A DNA stretch of 64,000 nt from Arthonia radiata (GCA_002989075.1 PSQN01000016.1:1345346-1409345); one strand, 5' to 3'. Shown: positions 22,301 to 33,094, counted from the stretch's first letter. A program made the numbers and translations. Notes: generated from the sequence alone by a model not told the origin.

Positions 22301-23444
22301 TTCTGCGGCATCTGCATCATCTGCGCCTGGTTTGGTAACTGGAAGTTACCGATGCTGCCCACCGAAGCCATAGACTGACGCGAGCGATGACCTTGCTGCT
22401 GGTTCAGGTTGAAATTACCCATATTAGAAGCTTGTTGCTCCTGGATGGTGGGAGTGTTGCCCTGTCCATTATTTTGATTTCTCCAGTTGCTCTCAAAGTT
22501 GCGAGACCCTGAACGAGCGTGGGCACCTTGCGTACTGACAGGCGCAGCTGGGAAGTTGAATGAAGGCCCACCACGACCAGCAGTAGCGGCACCCCGGCCG
22601 CCTCCGACAGCCATGCTTTGACTTCGACCATGGCCGGCACGAGGAGCACCTGTGCCTCGCCCACCAGCGGCTCCAGCCTCGGCCTGCGTTTCTGCGCTGG
22701 CAGGACTGAGGCCGCGGCTGGGTGATGGAGGCTGAACGCCGCCAGCAGATGTGGGGATGGGAAATTGAAATGCGGATGTCTTTCTCTTCTGCTCTGCCAG
22801 CTCGGCGGCCTTTTTCGCTTCCGGTAGTGCCAACGAATGCCTTCGTGCATGTCCACCACCAGGAGGGCCACCTCCACGTCCACGAGGGTTAACATTTTCT
22901 CTCCCTTGCAAGTTGAAGTCACCCATACCAGACGCACCTGATGAGGGTGCCGGAGGGGGTCCGCCGCCCATGCCCATGCCGGGCATTGCCGACATATTTC
23001 GTCTATGTGGTGAAGGAGCGTGCATCGACTGACCCAGACCACCGCTCACTTGCTGCTGAGGTTGCATCTGTTGCTGAGGGAACTGATATACATTCGCTTG
23101 AGGAGACAACCCCTGCATTTGATTCGGCACAGCACCTTGTTGGAACTGATTTGGCATCATGCCCATATACTGCTGCTGCTGAGCAATCTGCTGCTGTTGC
23201 TGTTGTAACACTTCGATCTGCTGCTGAAGAGCAAGCTGCTCCACTGTTGAATTTAATGTCAGCAATGATGCGTATAATTTCCTACCGACAAGTCTGCGGC
23301 GACGGGTTCATGCAGATTGCAGGGATGGATGTGCTTACTCATAAGTGGGGTCAGCTCCGAAGGACTTCTTCGATGAGCGATATGCAGCTTGCGCTGCTGT
23401 GGGTTCCCGCCGGGAGGCTGAAGCCCACCACCTTGTTGATTCAT
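19310..23444 (-). CDS. SSD1: Ssd1-type RNA-binding protein (RNase II-like pseudonuclease)
   Basis: Three exons: 23339-23444, 19400-23243, and a 40-base last exon 19310-19349 after a 50-bp intron. They give 1,329 residues. The last splice restores the canonical family C-terminus DLSKSPP-CLTIRSLNPYAL; read straight through, the frame ends in unrelated sequence. The N-terminus (MNQQGGGLQPPGGNPQQRK) is followed by polyGln, then a long disordered region with Gly/Arg and Ser/Pro motifs that in yeast are Cbk1 targets. Cold-shock-like domains and the RNB-like domain follow (IDPNGTKELDDALHF near residue 745; HFTNPSRRYADIIVHRQLE). Ssd1 binds cell-wall mRNAs and represses their translation under Cbk1 control; family members are regarded as having lost nuclease activity. 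The gene is divergent from GLE1, and a 5'-UTR intron is likely at 23457-23512. Confidence 0.95.
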
Positions 23445-24325
23445 GTTGTTGGCTGTCTACGAGATTTGTCAGTATTGCATGAATACGCCGGGCTGCCTTG
23501 GGTCATACACACCTATCAGATGCTGCCCGTAGGAGGCTCGATTTTATTAAACTGCACAGAAGTGCCTCGCCCGGTGGAGCTTTGACTATGAAGCCAGCGA
23601 CTCAAGTTCGGGGCGGAAGGAGAGCGCGGAAGCGAAGGAAGTCCAGAGACTGCAGCGAAAGGGCAAACTGAGTACTTTCGGACTTGTGTAGAGAGCGTGC
23701 TCTGCTTGTCTGCACTGGCAAGAGAAGCGAGAGCAGGATTGGGCGGAGGGTGTTGTGAAGGAGTGCAGGAGCAATTGTAAGGCTCCGCAGGGATGGACGA
23801 GGCAAAGAAGCCTCAATGGGCGAGCTGCCACAGAGAACGACAAGGGGGAGTAAAGAACGAGGGAGACAGATAGGGCGAGGAAGGTGGAGTGTAGAGGAGG
23901 GTGATAAGGAAGGAGAGGATGATGTGGTAGGCGAATGGATTAAGAAACCGACGAACGCTCGCTCGCGGTGGAGAACGCCTTCCTGAGCCCTCGTTCGTCT
24001 GGTCTGGCCTAGTCACGTGATGACTGCAAGCTTCTATCTCCACTCTTATCTCCACGTCCCAAGCTGCTGACTCAGCATCTCAAGAAGCGTACCGTCACCA
24101 GCCATCTGCTTGCGTCTTTCTCGCGTGGTCCTTTGATACATTGGCTGACTGACGAACGTTTCGATGCACATGGCGACGCTGAAGAGACTGTCAGACTGGC
24201 ATCATATCGCCACAGCACAACGTGGTCAGCCATGCTACGCTTCCACTCGCGCTCTTCAAGATCGGAACGCGTGAAGAGGTTGACGGGCCCATCAAACCCA
24301 CCTTGACAAATACGCACATCTAGCG
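23445..24325. other. divergent promoter between SSD1 and GLE1
   Basis: The SSD1 leader side carries a probable 56-bp 5'-UTR intron (23457-23512; GTGTGT donor, TACTGAC branch, TAG acceptor) 12 bases before the start codon. It also has a long pyrimidine-rich tract on the SSD1 sense strand (about 23600-23940). A TGACTCA site lies at 24068-24074, about 250 bp before GLE1. Confidence 0.5.
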
Positions 24326-25945
24326 ATGACACCATCCCTAAAGCGCTCACGCGGACATGATGACACCGATGTCAGCCCTTCGTCTCTGAAGAAAACCACC
24401 GGAAGCCCCTCGCGCGAGTATCTTGCGGAGTTGAGCCTACAGCATGAGCACTATAACAAAGAGCTCTTTGCGAAGCTCGAAGCCGACGAAAGACGTCGCG
24501 GGAAGTCATACAAGGACGCATTAGCTGCTGCGAAAGCCGAGCACGATCGCATTCGCCGGGCTGCTCAGCGAGCTCAGGAATGGAATCTCTTGCAAGTTGA
24601 GAAAGCCAAGCAGCAGCAAGAAGATGAAGAGGCTCGCGACATAGAAAGACAAAAGCATCAGCAGCTTGAGCAAGAAATCGCCGATCGACGCCGACGCGCA
24701 GAAGAGTCGCACCGCTTAGAGCAACTGCGCAAGCAAGCTGAAATCGAACAAAAGCAACACGACGAAGAGGCGAAACGGCGAGCAGAAGATGAAAAGGAGG
24801 AATCCCGGCGAGCACAAGAACGGCAGAAAGCTGAAGAGAAACAAGCCTTGCAAGGTGCTCAAAATCAAGTCAAGCCAACTGAGCCCAGCAAAGACGCACC
24901 AGCACAGGCCAATGGCATACGGAAACCGCCCGCGGCAATCACGACAACGACCTCGCTGATCACTACGTCACAACAAGCCAAGGAGGATGAGCACAACCGC
25001 TACCTCAATTTACACAAATGGCTCAAGGATATGCGAAAGACTGTCGAAGTTGAGGCTAAGAAAGACCCCACAATGAAGCCTTTACTTGGCGATTGGCGGC
25101 GTGAGATCAAGAAGTGCGTTGGACAGTTGACAGTTGGCAAGAATGCGACTGTCGTACCTCGAAAGAAAATCCTAGAAGTTCTCAGGCGCGCCAGGGGATA
25201 TAACAGAGTCTTGATTGACGTTAGGCCGTGCTTTGCGCAAGGCGCGCCTTCTGACTTGCAGGACCAGTCCTCAGCACAAGTGTCTGGCCTGCTGATATAC
25301 TACCTTAACATCCTCTCCAAAGCTATTGTGAATCAATGGGCAAGCGAGGGAAGCGCAAAAATCGAAGCCGCCGATCCTCCCGGCATCCTTGCAACATACA
25401 TCTTCGCGGTCGAGGATACGAAAATCAAAAGCCATACACTCATCGATATACTGTTGGCAAAGCTTCACAAATCATGCCCCGTCCTCTTTGGTATCTATGG
25501 TAGCGAAAAGACCGACGCTGGCAGAAGGCGCTTGGGCTGGGAGCGAGAGCTGGATCCAAAGACGAACAGAAAGAACCACTGGATCCCAGAACAACGTCAC
25601 CACGATCGCATGCAGGGACTTGGCGCTGGTTACGCATCCATCTCACTCCGCGACTTTTCGAAGGCACCAATCCCGAACCCACATCCCCCCATCAATTATT
25701 GGCGAGCAATGGCGAGGATTGTCAACACACCTGCCAAAGACATTACAATATCACATCTCATTGTCTTGAAGGCTATGATCGAGAAGAGCGTTGAGCGGTT
25801 TGCAAAATTCTTCAGAAAAGCCGCTCAAGTGGCGTTGCGGACAGCACTGATTGAGTTTCCGAGGAGCGTGCCAGACGGACCCGCTAAGGTCGGATTGACA
25901 ACATTGCCTCAGATATTGCGCAAGAACTACAACATTCGCCTGTAA
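24326..25945 (+). CDS. GLE1: mRNA export factor Gle1
   Basis: Single exon, 539 residues. After a Lys/Arg/Ser-rich start, residues about 35-185 form one long charged coiled coil (Glu/Gln/Arg/Lys). A linker with TTTTSLITTSQQAKEDE is followed by the C-terminal helical GLE1 domain at about 225-525, with segments such as GDWRREIKKCVGQLTVG, GLLIYYLNILSKAIVNQW, FGIYGSEKTDAGRRRLGW and NYWRAMARIVNTP. Gle1 sits on the cytoplasmic face of the nuclear pore and, with inositol hexakisphosphate, activates the DEAD-box ATPase Dbp5 to release exported mRNPs. Length and domain order match the fungal family. Start taken at the first ATG of the frame. Confidence 0.93.
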   Translation: MTPSLKRSRGHDDTDVSPSSLKKTTGSPSREYLAELSLQHEHYNKELFAKLEADERRRGKSYKDALAAAKAEHDRIRRAAQRAQEWNLLQVEKAKQQQEDEEARDIERQKHQQLEQEIADRRRRAEESHRLEQLRKQAEIEQKQHDEEAKRRAEDEKEESRRAQERQKAEEKQALQGAQNQVKPTEPSKDAPAQANGIRKPPAAITTTTSLITTSQQAKEDEHNRYLNLHKWLKDMRKTVEVEAKKDPTMKPLLGDWRREIKKCVGQLTVGKNATVVPRKKILEVLRRARGYNRVLIDVRPCFAQGAPSDLQDQSSAQVSGLLIYYLNILSKAIVNQWASEGSAKIEAADPPGILATYIFAVEDTKIKSHTLIDILLAKLHKSCPVLFGIYGSEKTDAGRRRLGWERELDPKTNRKNHWIPEQRHHDRMQGLGAGYASISLRDFSKAPIPNPHPPINYWRAMARIVNTPAKDITISHLIVLKAMIEKSVERFAKFFRKAAQVALRTALIEFPRSVPDGPAKVGLTTLPQILRKNYNIRL

Positions 25946-26334
25946 CAGTACGATGTTCGAGACTATGGAGGCATTCAGCGACGGAGTCTAAAGGAGGGTC
26001 GGGCTTTGACCCGCAGGTCATTTGTATTACTAGAGAGATGGCATACGATGAGCATGGTCTGCTGCACGATATTAAAATGCAGAGTCTGGCTCTGCAGTGA
26101 TAGGAGAACCGGAACGTCCCTAGCGGGAGCAACGCAAACATGACCCATTTGACTCGGTCGATTGACCAACAGGAAGCATCTTTTCTCGCGGTCTTTCTTA
26201 AATATCTTAATATAAAGTTGCCGTTCGACGTGACTCGTCTCTAACAAATTTGAATCCGACTCGTTCAAAAGAGAGAGGCACAGAGGCACGAAAGTGTGCT
26301 CTGCTAACCTCATCGTCAACCACAATAGTCAACG
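25946..26334. other. intergenic spacer between GLE1 and the nucleoside hydrolase gene
   Basis: Tandem arrangement; holds the GLE1 3' end and the downstream gene's promoter. An AT-rich stretch lies at 26190-26220. Nothing else recognised. Confidence 0.5.
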
Positions 26335-28026
26335 ATGGCGACCAAACACAGAGTCATCATTGATACGGACCCGGTACATGGCTTGACATCTAAATCACGA
26401 CAGACAATTGCTAATTGCTAGTACAAAAGGGTGTCGACGACATTCTCGCACATCTTCTTGCCTTCGCCGCAAATCCCCAAGACTTGGACGTCTTGCTCAT
26501 ATCGCTCACCTTCGGAAACGTTGATGTCGAGAGGTATGTCGACACGATCTTAATCTAGTCAAGACTTCGAGGCGTGATGAAAGCAATTCGAGTAGATTGA
26601 CGGCTGACTGGATATCTCAAAATTACAGCTGTCTCCGCAATGTTGTCTCCCTCTTCCACGTTATAGAGCGTGATCAAGAATGGCGGCGGTTGAGCGGGAA
26701 GACGGAGAGCTTCCCGGGCCTGAAAGACAGGAAACCTATCGTCGCTCTTGGTGCGAGAGAGCCACTAGCAGAGCAGAAGATTATGGCTGACTTCTTTCGT
26801 GAGTTCCACCAGACCGGCTTGTAGGGGGGGAGGATGTGTTCGTGGGCACGTGGCAAGCGTAGTAAGAGCGACGTTCTCTGACAAACTACTCGATGTAGAT
26901 GGTGTGGACGGCCTCGGCGGAGTGCACAATACAGTAGGTCACACTCAGTCCATTTTTTCTGAGGATCTCCAACCTCATGATATAAAGCCCGCCATGTACG
27001 CTCCATTGCCAGCACTAATTAGAACAGCACCCGCACCTCTCTCCAGCAGAGACGTGGCGACACCTGTTCGACCCTCCCCCTGCACCATCGATTGTGCCTC
27101 CACCAAGCCCGGCATCGCCTGTTGAGCTCCAGCAAACCACCAAGATCCATAACCAGTTCACCCCTTCCACGATCCCCGCTCATAGGATGATGCTCCGTCT
27201 CTTGCGCGAGCATCCAAAGGATTCCATCAGTATCCTCGCCATCGGTCCACTCACTAATGTCGCTTTGGCTGCCGCGGAAGATGCTGCCACACTTCTGCGT
27301 GCGAAAGAGATCATCGTGATGGGTGGCGCCATTGACATCCCAGGTAATATTACCCCACTCGCGGAGTTCAATACGCACGCAGACACAATCGCTTTCGCTC
27401 GTGTGCTTGCGTTGACCAGCCCCCATCCGAGGAGCACCATGCCGCCGTGGCCACCTGGGAGCGACGCAACCACTCATCTGCCAGACTATCCCCATCCACT
27501 TGACCCCTCCGACAATCAGAGGAGGCTAAAGATGAAGCTACTACCCCTCGATGTGACGACGCAGCATGTAATCAGCCGAGACATGCTCGAGCGCTTTACG
27601 AAACCTTTACTCAAGGAAGAGAATGGAGGGCACTCACCTCTGGCAGAATGGCTTACAGGAGTGCTTGCTCAAAGCTGGGAGAAGACAAAAAGTACGGGCG
27701 GTTTAAGTCTTCATGATCCACTTGCTGTATGGCACGCTTATCACCAGCGCGATCAATGGGAAGTACAGGAGGCACAGGACATCAGAGTTGAGACGATGGG
27801 TCAATGGACGCGGGGAGCCTGTGTGGTCGATAGACGAGGGAAGCCACGCAAACAGGTTACCAACGTTCACGTCGACAAGGAAGTCACGCAGGATAGAGGA
27901 GGATGGCTCGACGACCGCAAGGGTAACAGAGTCGACCGGGTCTTGGGCAGTCCTGTCTGGCGACCCGGGCAAGCCAACGATGAACGCTTCGCAGAAACGC
28001 TTTTGGAAATGATATTTCCCAATTAG
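26335..28026 (+). CDS. inosine-uridine preferring nucleoside hydrolase family protein
   Basis: Five exons: 26335-26373, 26430-26533, 26629-26798, 26899-26933 (35 bases) and 27028-28026. All junctions keep phase, giving 448 residues. The first splice builds the calcium-binding signature DTDPGVDD at residues 10-17, where the aspartates coordinate Ca2+ and the 2',3'-hydroxyls of ribose. Other family blocks are HGVDGLGGVHNTHPH, ISILAIGPLTNVALAA, EIIVMGGAIDIPGNITPLAEFN and LSLHDPLAVWHAY (the second metal Asp). These enzymes split ribonucleosides into base and ribose for purine/pyrimidine salvage. The active-site set appears intact; exact substrate cannot be read from sequence. The protein is longer than bacterial forms because of a Pro-rich insert around residue 130. 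Confidence 0.9.
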
Positions 28027-28889
28027 GAAAATATCAGGCCACACTGCAAAGCTCAAAGCCTCCACGATGGGGTTACTTACTAGGAGACACGTCCCGCCTG
28101 CTATCAGAGCAAAGCCTGACAAACCCATCCATGAGCTCGAGTGTGAACCCGGGAGTTCTCCCAATGATCATCGGCGTCGAAGACCTGCCTCGCTTCGAGG
28201 CTGATTAATCCGAAAAGTAGAGCGCCTGCGAGGCAGAACGCTAGAGATGATACACTACAGCCATTGGCCTGCTCGATACCGATGACTCTTCATGAGTTCG
28301 GAGGTCGCGCCGCAAGTCAGCGCGCAGCATCGACGCTGCAGCAGCTTAAGTGAGCGGTCAAGCGAGCTCTCCCAAATGGATTTGGCGTTGGGGAGCATTT
28401 CGAGGTTGTATGCAGGGCGCAGGGCGCGCTTGAAACAGCTCAAGCCCGCGCTTAGCCTACTCCGGCCCCACCTACTGGGCTGTGCTTGGCTTTGGTGCCG
28501 TTCTCCAGCAGCATCTCGGGGCTCTTCCAGCAAGAGATCCTTCGTTTGTGGTTGTTTCCAACGGGAATCGGTGGTGAACTGGAGGAATCTCAGTGTAGGC
28601 GAGCAAACACTGCCCAGGAAAGCACGAACACGCGATTCAGAAGCCCAATTCCTTCCCTTTTCCCTATCCCAAAGTGGTAAAGTCCCTCGGTCCCCCCATG
28701 TCCCAATCTTACTTCACTCTTACATCATTCTGATTGGACAGTCGCTTCCTTCCTCCGCGCTTTCTCTGTGACTCACGTTCTGAGCACTGGGTGCCCTTGA
28801 TTATATTGTAGCCTCATTCCCCGCACATTACAAATTTGTTCTTCCTCCACATCCCTTCCCATACTACATACACCATCGCAGGCAACAAA
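28027..28889. other. promoter region of the CPC1-type bZIP gene
   Basis: Contains one perfect TGACTCA at 28769-28775. Between 28734 and 28889 there is no ATG, consistent with a transcript starting about 28790-28870, after a TTATATTG at about 28799. Frames on both strands in 28250-28770 are not gene-like. Confidence 0.5.
28769..28775 (+). promoter_or_regulatory. TGACTCA, GCN4/CPC1-type binding site (likely autoregulatory)
   Basis: The heptamer is the known binding site of GCN4/CPC1 bZIP proteins and lies 121 bp before the first upstream ORF of the CPC1-type gene itself. Autoregulation through such a site is established for Neurospora cpc-1 and Aspergillus cpcA; here it is inferred from position. 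Confidence 0.6.
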
Positions 28890-28901
28890 ATGCCTACTTA
28901 G
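28890..28901 (+). promoter_or_regulatory. upstream ORF 1 of the CPC1-type gene (3 codons)
   Basis: ATG CCT ACT TAG, a three-codon ORF in the leader with an A-rich context (aacaaaATG). GCN4 of yeast and cpcA/cpc-1 of filamentous fungi begin their leaders with a 2-3 codon uORF that lets 40S subunits stay on the mRNA and resume scanning. It lies 198 nt before uORF2. Confidence 0.7.
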
Positions 28902-29099
28902 ACAGAATTGTCGCCCTCTTGTTCTCAACACACTCAGTTGATTGATATTTCAACTCCCACCGTTCAAATCCTGCTTTCGCAGGCACTTTGAACCTCAGCA
29001 CCCGCGTTCGCGCAGCTACGGTTCCCCCTGCTACTCTCCAGTAGCAGCTCTGCTTCTCACGAGCTTTTACGCTTCTCTCAAAACGGATACTCAGTCGCC

Positions 29100-29261
29100 A
29101 TGGATTCCTACTCCAGCGGCAGCGCCATCTCGGCCCAATACCACCACTCCAACAGTCAGCTTCTCAGACACCGACTTCGTCCTCTTCGATCTGATCCCGG
29201 ACGCCAATCAGGCTTCCAACTCGCGCCCGATCAATTCGGCGGAGCCCAGCAATACGGTTGA
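29100..29261 (+). promoter_or_regulatory. upstream ORF 2 of the CPC1-type gene (53 codons)
   Basis: Starts MDSYSSGSAISAQYHH and stops at 29259-29261, 211 nt before the main ATG at 29473. It is the only other ATG between 28902 and 29472. By analogy with GCN4-type control, reinitiation here should block translation of the main frame unless eIF2 is phosphorylated under amino-acid starvation. Ser/Gln/Arg-rich, no known fold. Confidence 0.65.
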
Positions 29262-29472
29262 CTCCAGCGCGTTTGACCTCACCGGTCACGCTCAAGCTTC
29301 TGGAAACAACTCTAACGTCAATACTCTTACGGATAACACTGAATTTGCAACCAACAATAACCACTTCGAGAACCAGTACTCTACTGCTCATCTGAATCCA
29401 CGCATCGCGCTTGCTACCAACGCGTCCAGGCGATTCCTCTCAGCTGAGTCTTCTGCTCTAAATTTCGCGACC

Positions 29473-30276
29473 ATGACTCCAGGTATGTCCTTGCCATCCT
29501 CATCTCGCGCGCCATCCATTGTTAAACTCGTGACAGAAAACCGCGCCGCGCTCGAAGAGTCCATGGGCTTCGTAGACTTCGGGTCTGCGGGCCCTAGCTC
29601 CTTCACTCCTATCAACAATCAGGAGAATTCTAACACGGTTTCACCAAACGAGCTCTTCATGGATCACTCTGCTCCAAACTCAAATGCCATGACGAATCTC
29701 ACTACGCCATCCATGTACGATGGGTCCCCCGACGACCTAGATAGCTACGAGACTTCTCCCCTCTTCATGGACACCAACAACATGGGTCACAGCAGCTGGC
29801 CATCATTGTTCGAGAATGAGAATGGACTCTACGCGCCGGCCGATCTGAGCTCTTCTACCGACTCCCTAGACAAGGTGCAGCACGTCAACCCCGCCTCGGT
29901 CTGCATGGACCGCACTGTCAGCACCTCGTCTATCAATTCCGCAACTCAAGCAGGCGCTACTGAGCGTCCACAGTCTGCGCGTACAGCCCACCGATTATCA
30001 CTGACTTCCGGCGTCACCAAGAATCGGCGAACAGGCCGTGAGTTACCTACGATAGAGGTTGAAGAGGGAGACGTCAGGGCACTCAAGCGTGCAAAGAACA
30101 CCATGGCCGCTCGCAAGTCACGACAAAAGAAACGCGACATCGAAGAGACCCTTCGTCTTGAGCTCGACCAAATGACTGCAGAGCGCGACCGATGGATGCA
30201 TCTTGCCATTCGTCATGGTGCACCAATCCCTGAGACCAAGGTGCGGAAGCGGAGCGTTCAGGAGGATGACGAGTGA
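29473..30276 (+). CDS. cpc1: CPC1/GCN4-type bZIP activator of amino-acid biosynthesis
   Basis: The first in-frame ATG is at 29473, giving 267 residues, the usual length of filamentous-fungal CPC1/CpcA. Features in order: acidic/Ser-Asn-rich activation region with MYDGSPDDLDSYETSPLF; conserved run-in ELPTIEVEEGD; basic region RAKNTMAARKSRQKKR (the N-x7-R/K signature) near residue 208; then a short zipper (L, M, M spaced by seven) and IRHG. It binds TGACTCA sites and drives general amino-acid control during starvation. Translation is probably controlled by two leader uORFs. The same frame is open for 177 codons upstream of 29473 but without any ATG. A 54-base stretch at 29483-29536 has intron-like ends but is frame-neutral and looks coding (SIVKLVTENRAALEESMGF). 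Confidence 0.9.
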   Translation: MTPGMSLPSSSRAPSIVKLVTENRAALEESMGFVDFGSAGPSSFTPINNQENSNTVSPNELFMDHSAPNSNAMTNLTTPSMYDGSPDDLDSYETSPLFMDTNNMGHSSWPSLFENENGLYAPADLSSSTDSLDKVQHVNPASVCMDRTVSTSSINSATQAGATERPQSARTAHRLSLTSGVTKNRRTGRELPTIEVEEGDVRALKRAKNTMAARKSRQKKRDIEETLRLELDQMTAERDRWMHLAIRHGAPIPETKVRKRSVQEDDE

Positions 30277-30911
30277 CTCTTATCAGGTCAACAGTACTAC
30301 AACTCAATGCCAGGTTTCGGTTTGCAATTTCAGTCTACACATTCATTGCTGGCCCCAGCGCCATACAACAATACGGCTATATCAGAGATGATTACGCCAA
30401 CAAGAAGATACGATTACTAAGGTGGAGGTGAAAAAGATGATGTGGAGGTTATGATGTGATCAGGAGGATGTCCACTGCGAACGTGCACGCTGCTGGAGTG
30501 GGCTTGATGACGAAAGGGGAAAAGTCAGATTGTATGGGTTTTAAAGGTCTTCGTGCTTCTCTGTCCGCACTCGCCGATTCTGACGTCTCCGCTATGCTCC
30601 GAGGAGCTTTGGTGTTGATTGACTCGTGGCTGAGTTGCATTTCATATCATGTATCAAAAAAGGGCATTCTTCTGCTCTGTCTCCGAATTCATCGCTATCA
30701 TACCAACATGCGCGTTGTCTTGAAACTACTGTCCTTGACGACTCAATCCTGTTATTGAAGTTGCGCACTACGGTCTATATATCCTTAGAGCTATACCTAT
30801 GAGCATCGCTCGTGTTGTACTGTTCGATTGAAGCGTCCCGCACAACCCTGCCCATGTATTTTCGGAAAGCTTTGTCGGTAACAGCATACTGCCAAATCAA
30901 AGTCTAGAATA
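30277..30911. other. intergenic between the bZIP gene and TRS65
   Basis: Tandem spacer with the bZIP 3' UTR and the next promoter. Short frames only; no repeat or RNA gene seen. Confidence 0.5.
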
Positions 30912-32623
30912 ATGGCGGCTGAACCAGCGCTATCGTATGAGCGCAGCCTTGAGCTGTTGAGGAGCTGTGTGGTTGATGCGTTGATTCCAATCAGTGCGGA
31001 GGTGACTCTGGACGCACTCCTCGGCGACCTGCAAACGAGCAACACGGATGACGAGTCACCTTCTCTCGCCCATAGGGTCCAACAACGCGGAACCGTGTAC
31101 ATGGGTACGTCTCAAGTCCTTGCAGCCTCAGCGACGGGGAACTTAGACTCATTATAGGCACCTGCTAGACGAATACCTCACGGCATGGGTGGTACTACGA
31201 TGTCCTTTGCTCGACGAGCACGTTCTGGAGGCATTTCTATCCAGTATCAACATCTTATTCGAAGCCTATGCCATTGGCACAAAGCAAGGCGCGGATAGCC
31301 AAGATGCGCCCAAGGTGAAGGACCTCATCGCTTCCCACACCGTGGAGAACACCAACGACCCGGTCGTTGCTGTGGGCTCGGAAAGAAGCGACAATGATGG
31401 GAGAGAGGAGAACGAAGACGAGCGTCAGTACATCTATGTGATGTGGAAACAGGATATTCATATTGGTAAGAGCCAAGAATTAAACGATCCACACCTCCTC
31501 TGACAGATGCGTAGCACGCAGCAACGTCCGAATTGGCAACGCTTCCCTCTACCTATCAACCGCAGTGGATGTTCAATCGACCACGTCGGGGCATGCCGAG
31601 CAAGATGAGTACATGACGCCGTATCAAGCCGACTCCATCAACCTATTCCATGCACTGCAGACCGATCCAGCATTTAAGGGCAAGAAACCACCAGTGCTAT
31701 CCGCTGCAAGACTTGCGAAGCATACACCGGCAGGCGCAGCAGTGCGCGAGCAGCCTCGACCGCTCAAAAATCTCACAAGGACACTGCACCCACTAATACC
31801 TGTCGTGAGCACTAGATTGAAGTCTACGAAGCTGGGCGGCTCTACGCTCAAGGCATCGGGTCCGGCGAGGATGCTAGCATCTATTGAAGTGGACATGTCC
31901 CCTACGTCGGGCTTGCCGATGGACCAGCCTCCGATTCAGCTGGAGAGAGTGGATGTCACATTGGGTGAAGGTGAAGCCCACGCATTACCAAGCGTGACAC
32001 TGCCACGAGATTGCTACCCCGGTGATTTGATAAACTTCTTATACGATTTGACACCTCACGAAGGGACAGAAAATACTGAATTAGATACAACAACCGACCC
32101 GACTCATGGCCATGCGCTGAACCTTGTGCTTGAAGCGCGAGTACGCTCACCTTACGATTCGACTCACACACACTTGATATCGATGTCATGGCGCACCAAC
32201 TTGGACCTGTCGTTTCTTAACAAGGCGCGGCAGATGCCGTCGAAGCCGCACCCTCTCACGGTCACTGTCGAGTCTGTTGCTAAAGGCCCAATCAACATGA
32301 ACGGGACCCTCAAATGGAACGTGCTCGTTGCAAACACAAGCTCATCGCCCCCACGACCGATGCGTCTCAAGCTAATCCCTGAGCTCGACGGGTCTGACGT
32401 TGGCCCGGACGTCGTGGCACTCAAGCCTTACGTTCTGACGCCAGTGCTCAGGCCTGGTGGGACAACGACGGCACTTCTAGAGCTCAAGATGCTGAAAGAT
32501 GGCGTCTTGAAAGCAAGCCCGATACGCGTCGTTGAGGTCGATGAAGATGGTCGGGAGATTCAGGGTATTTCAGCGACTATATTGGCTAGCCAATTGCCTG
32601 ATATTATAGCAATATCTTCTTAA
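30912..32623 (+). CDS. TRS65: TRAPP II complex subunit Trs65
   Basis: Three exons, 30912-31108, 31158-31465 and 31515-32623, in phase, giving 537 residues. The first junction needs the weaker donor GTCTCA; the stronger GTACGT three bases upstream would give a stop. The second join produces DIHIARSNVRIGNASLYLS, which fits the family's beta-strand region. Typical pieces are HLLDEYLTAWVVLRCPLLDE in the N-terminal part and immunoglobulin-like strands toward the C-terminus (LTVTVESVAKGPINMNGTLK; NVLVANTSS; LRPGGTTTALLELKML). Trs65 is a fungal TRAPP II subunit that helps Trs120/Trs130 activate Ypt31/32 at the late Golgi. The middle is Ser/Pro-rich and variable. Confidence 0.8.
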
Positions 32624-32689
32624 TAGACGTTCCGATGGCGACGGATAATATGAATCTCCTCCGCCACCCATTCATTGCAATCTTGTGCT

Positions 32690-33094
32690 TCAAAGTGCCA
32701 TCAGGGTCACAAGCCCTACTGTGCAAACTAAAGCCGACGCTACCAAAGAGGCGTCTGACATGTAGTCAGCATTTTGGTCATCAGGCGTACATAACCCCCG
32801 CTGTACTCACCAAATGTAGCCGCATCACCCGTGCCTTGGCCACCACTCGTTCCAGTACCACCGCTCGATGATCCGACATCTCCAGGTGGAACGTATCCGC
32901 TGGCCGCCGGTGTAACCGAGACACTGGAGGTGGTGCTTGCTTGTCGTACCTGCTTCGAGTGAGCCTCCAATCCGTTGCCATAAACTGTCCGTAAGCACCT
33001 CGATAGCATCAGGTTGCGGCGCCGCCCGGACACTGGCTGCTCCAAGTAATAGTACCGCCGCCAGTATGGCTCGAATGAAGCTGCAGAATCGCAT
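32690..33094 (-). CDS. small GPI-type surface protein
   Basis: Three exons: 32999-33094, 32811-32949 and 32690-32754. Introns are 49 and 56 bp (the second with a GTGAGT donor and GCTGAC branch), giving 99 residues. It starts with a signal peptide (MRFCSFIRAILAAVLLLGAA). The mature part is Ser/Thr/Gly-rich and low complexity (VSVTPAASGYVPPGD; SSGGTGTSGGQGTGD). It ends in a hydrophobic tail (LVASALVCTVGLVTLMAL) right at the stop, after Asp-Ala-Ser. That layout is typical of GPI-anchored cell-wall proteins of ascomycetes. The splicing is supported by three in-phase junctions and by the tail appearing only after the second splice. No homologue can be named. Confidence 0.7.

Noticed and set aside
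29483-29536. Intron-like 54-base segment in the bZIP gene (GTATGT...GACAG)
   Set aside because: It is frame-neutral, encodes a plausible conserved-looking segment and lacks a good branch site, so it was left as coding.
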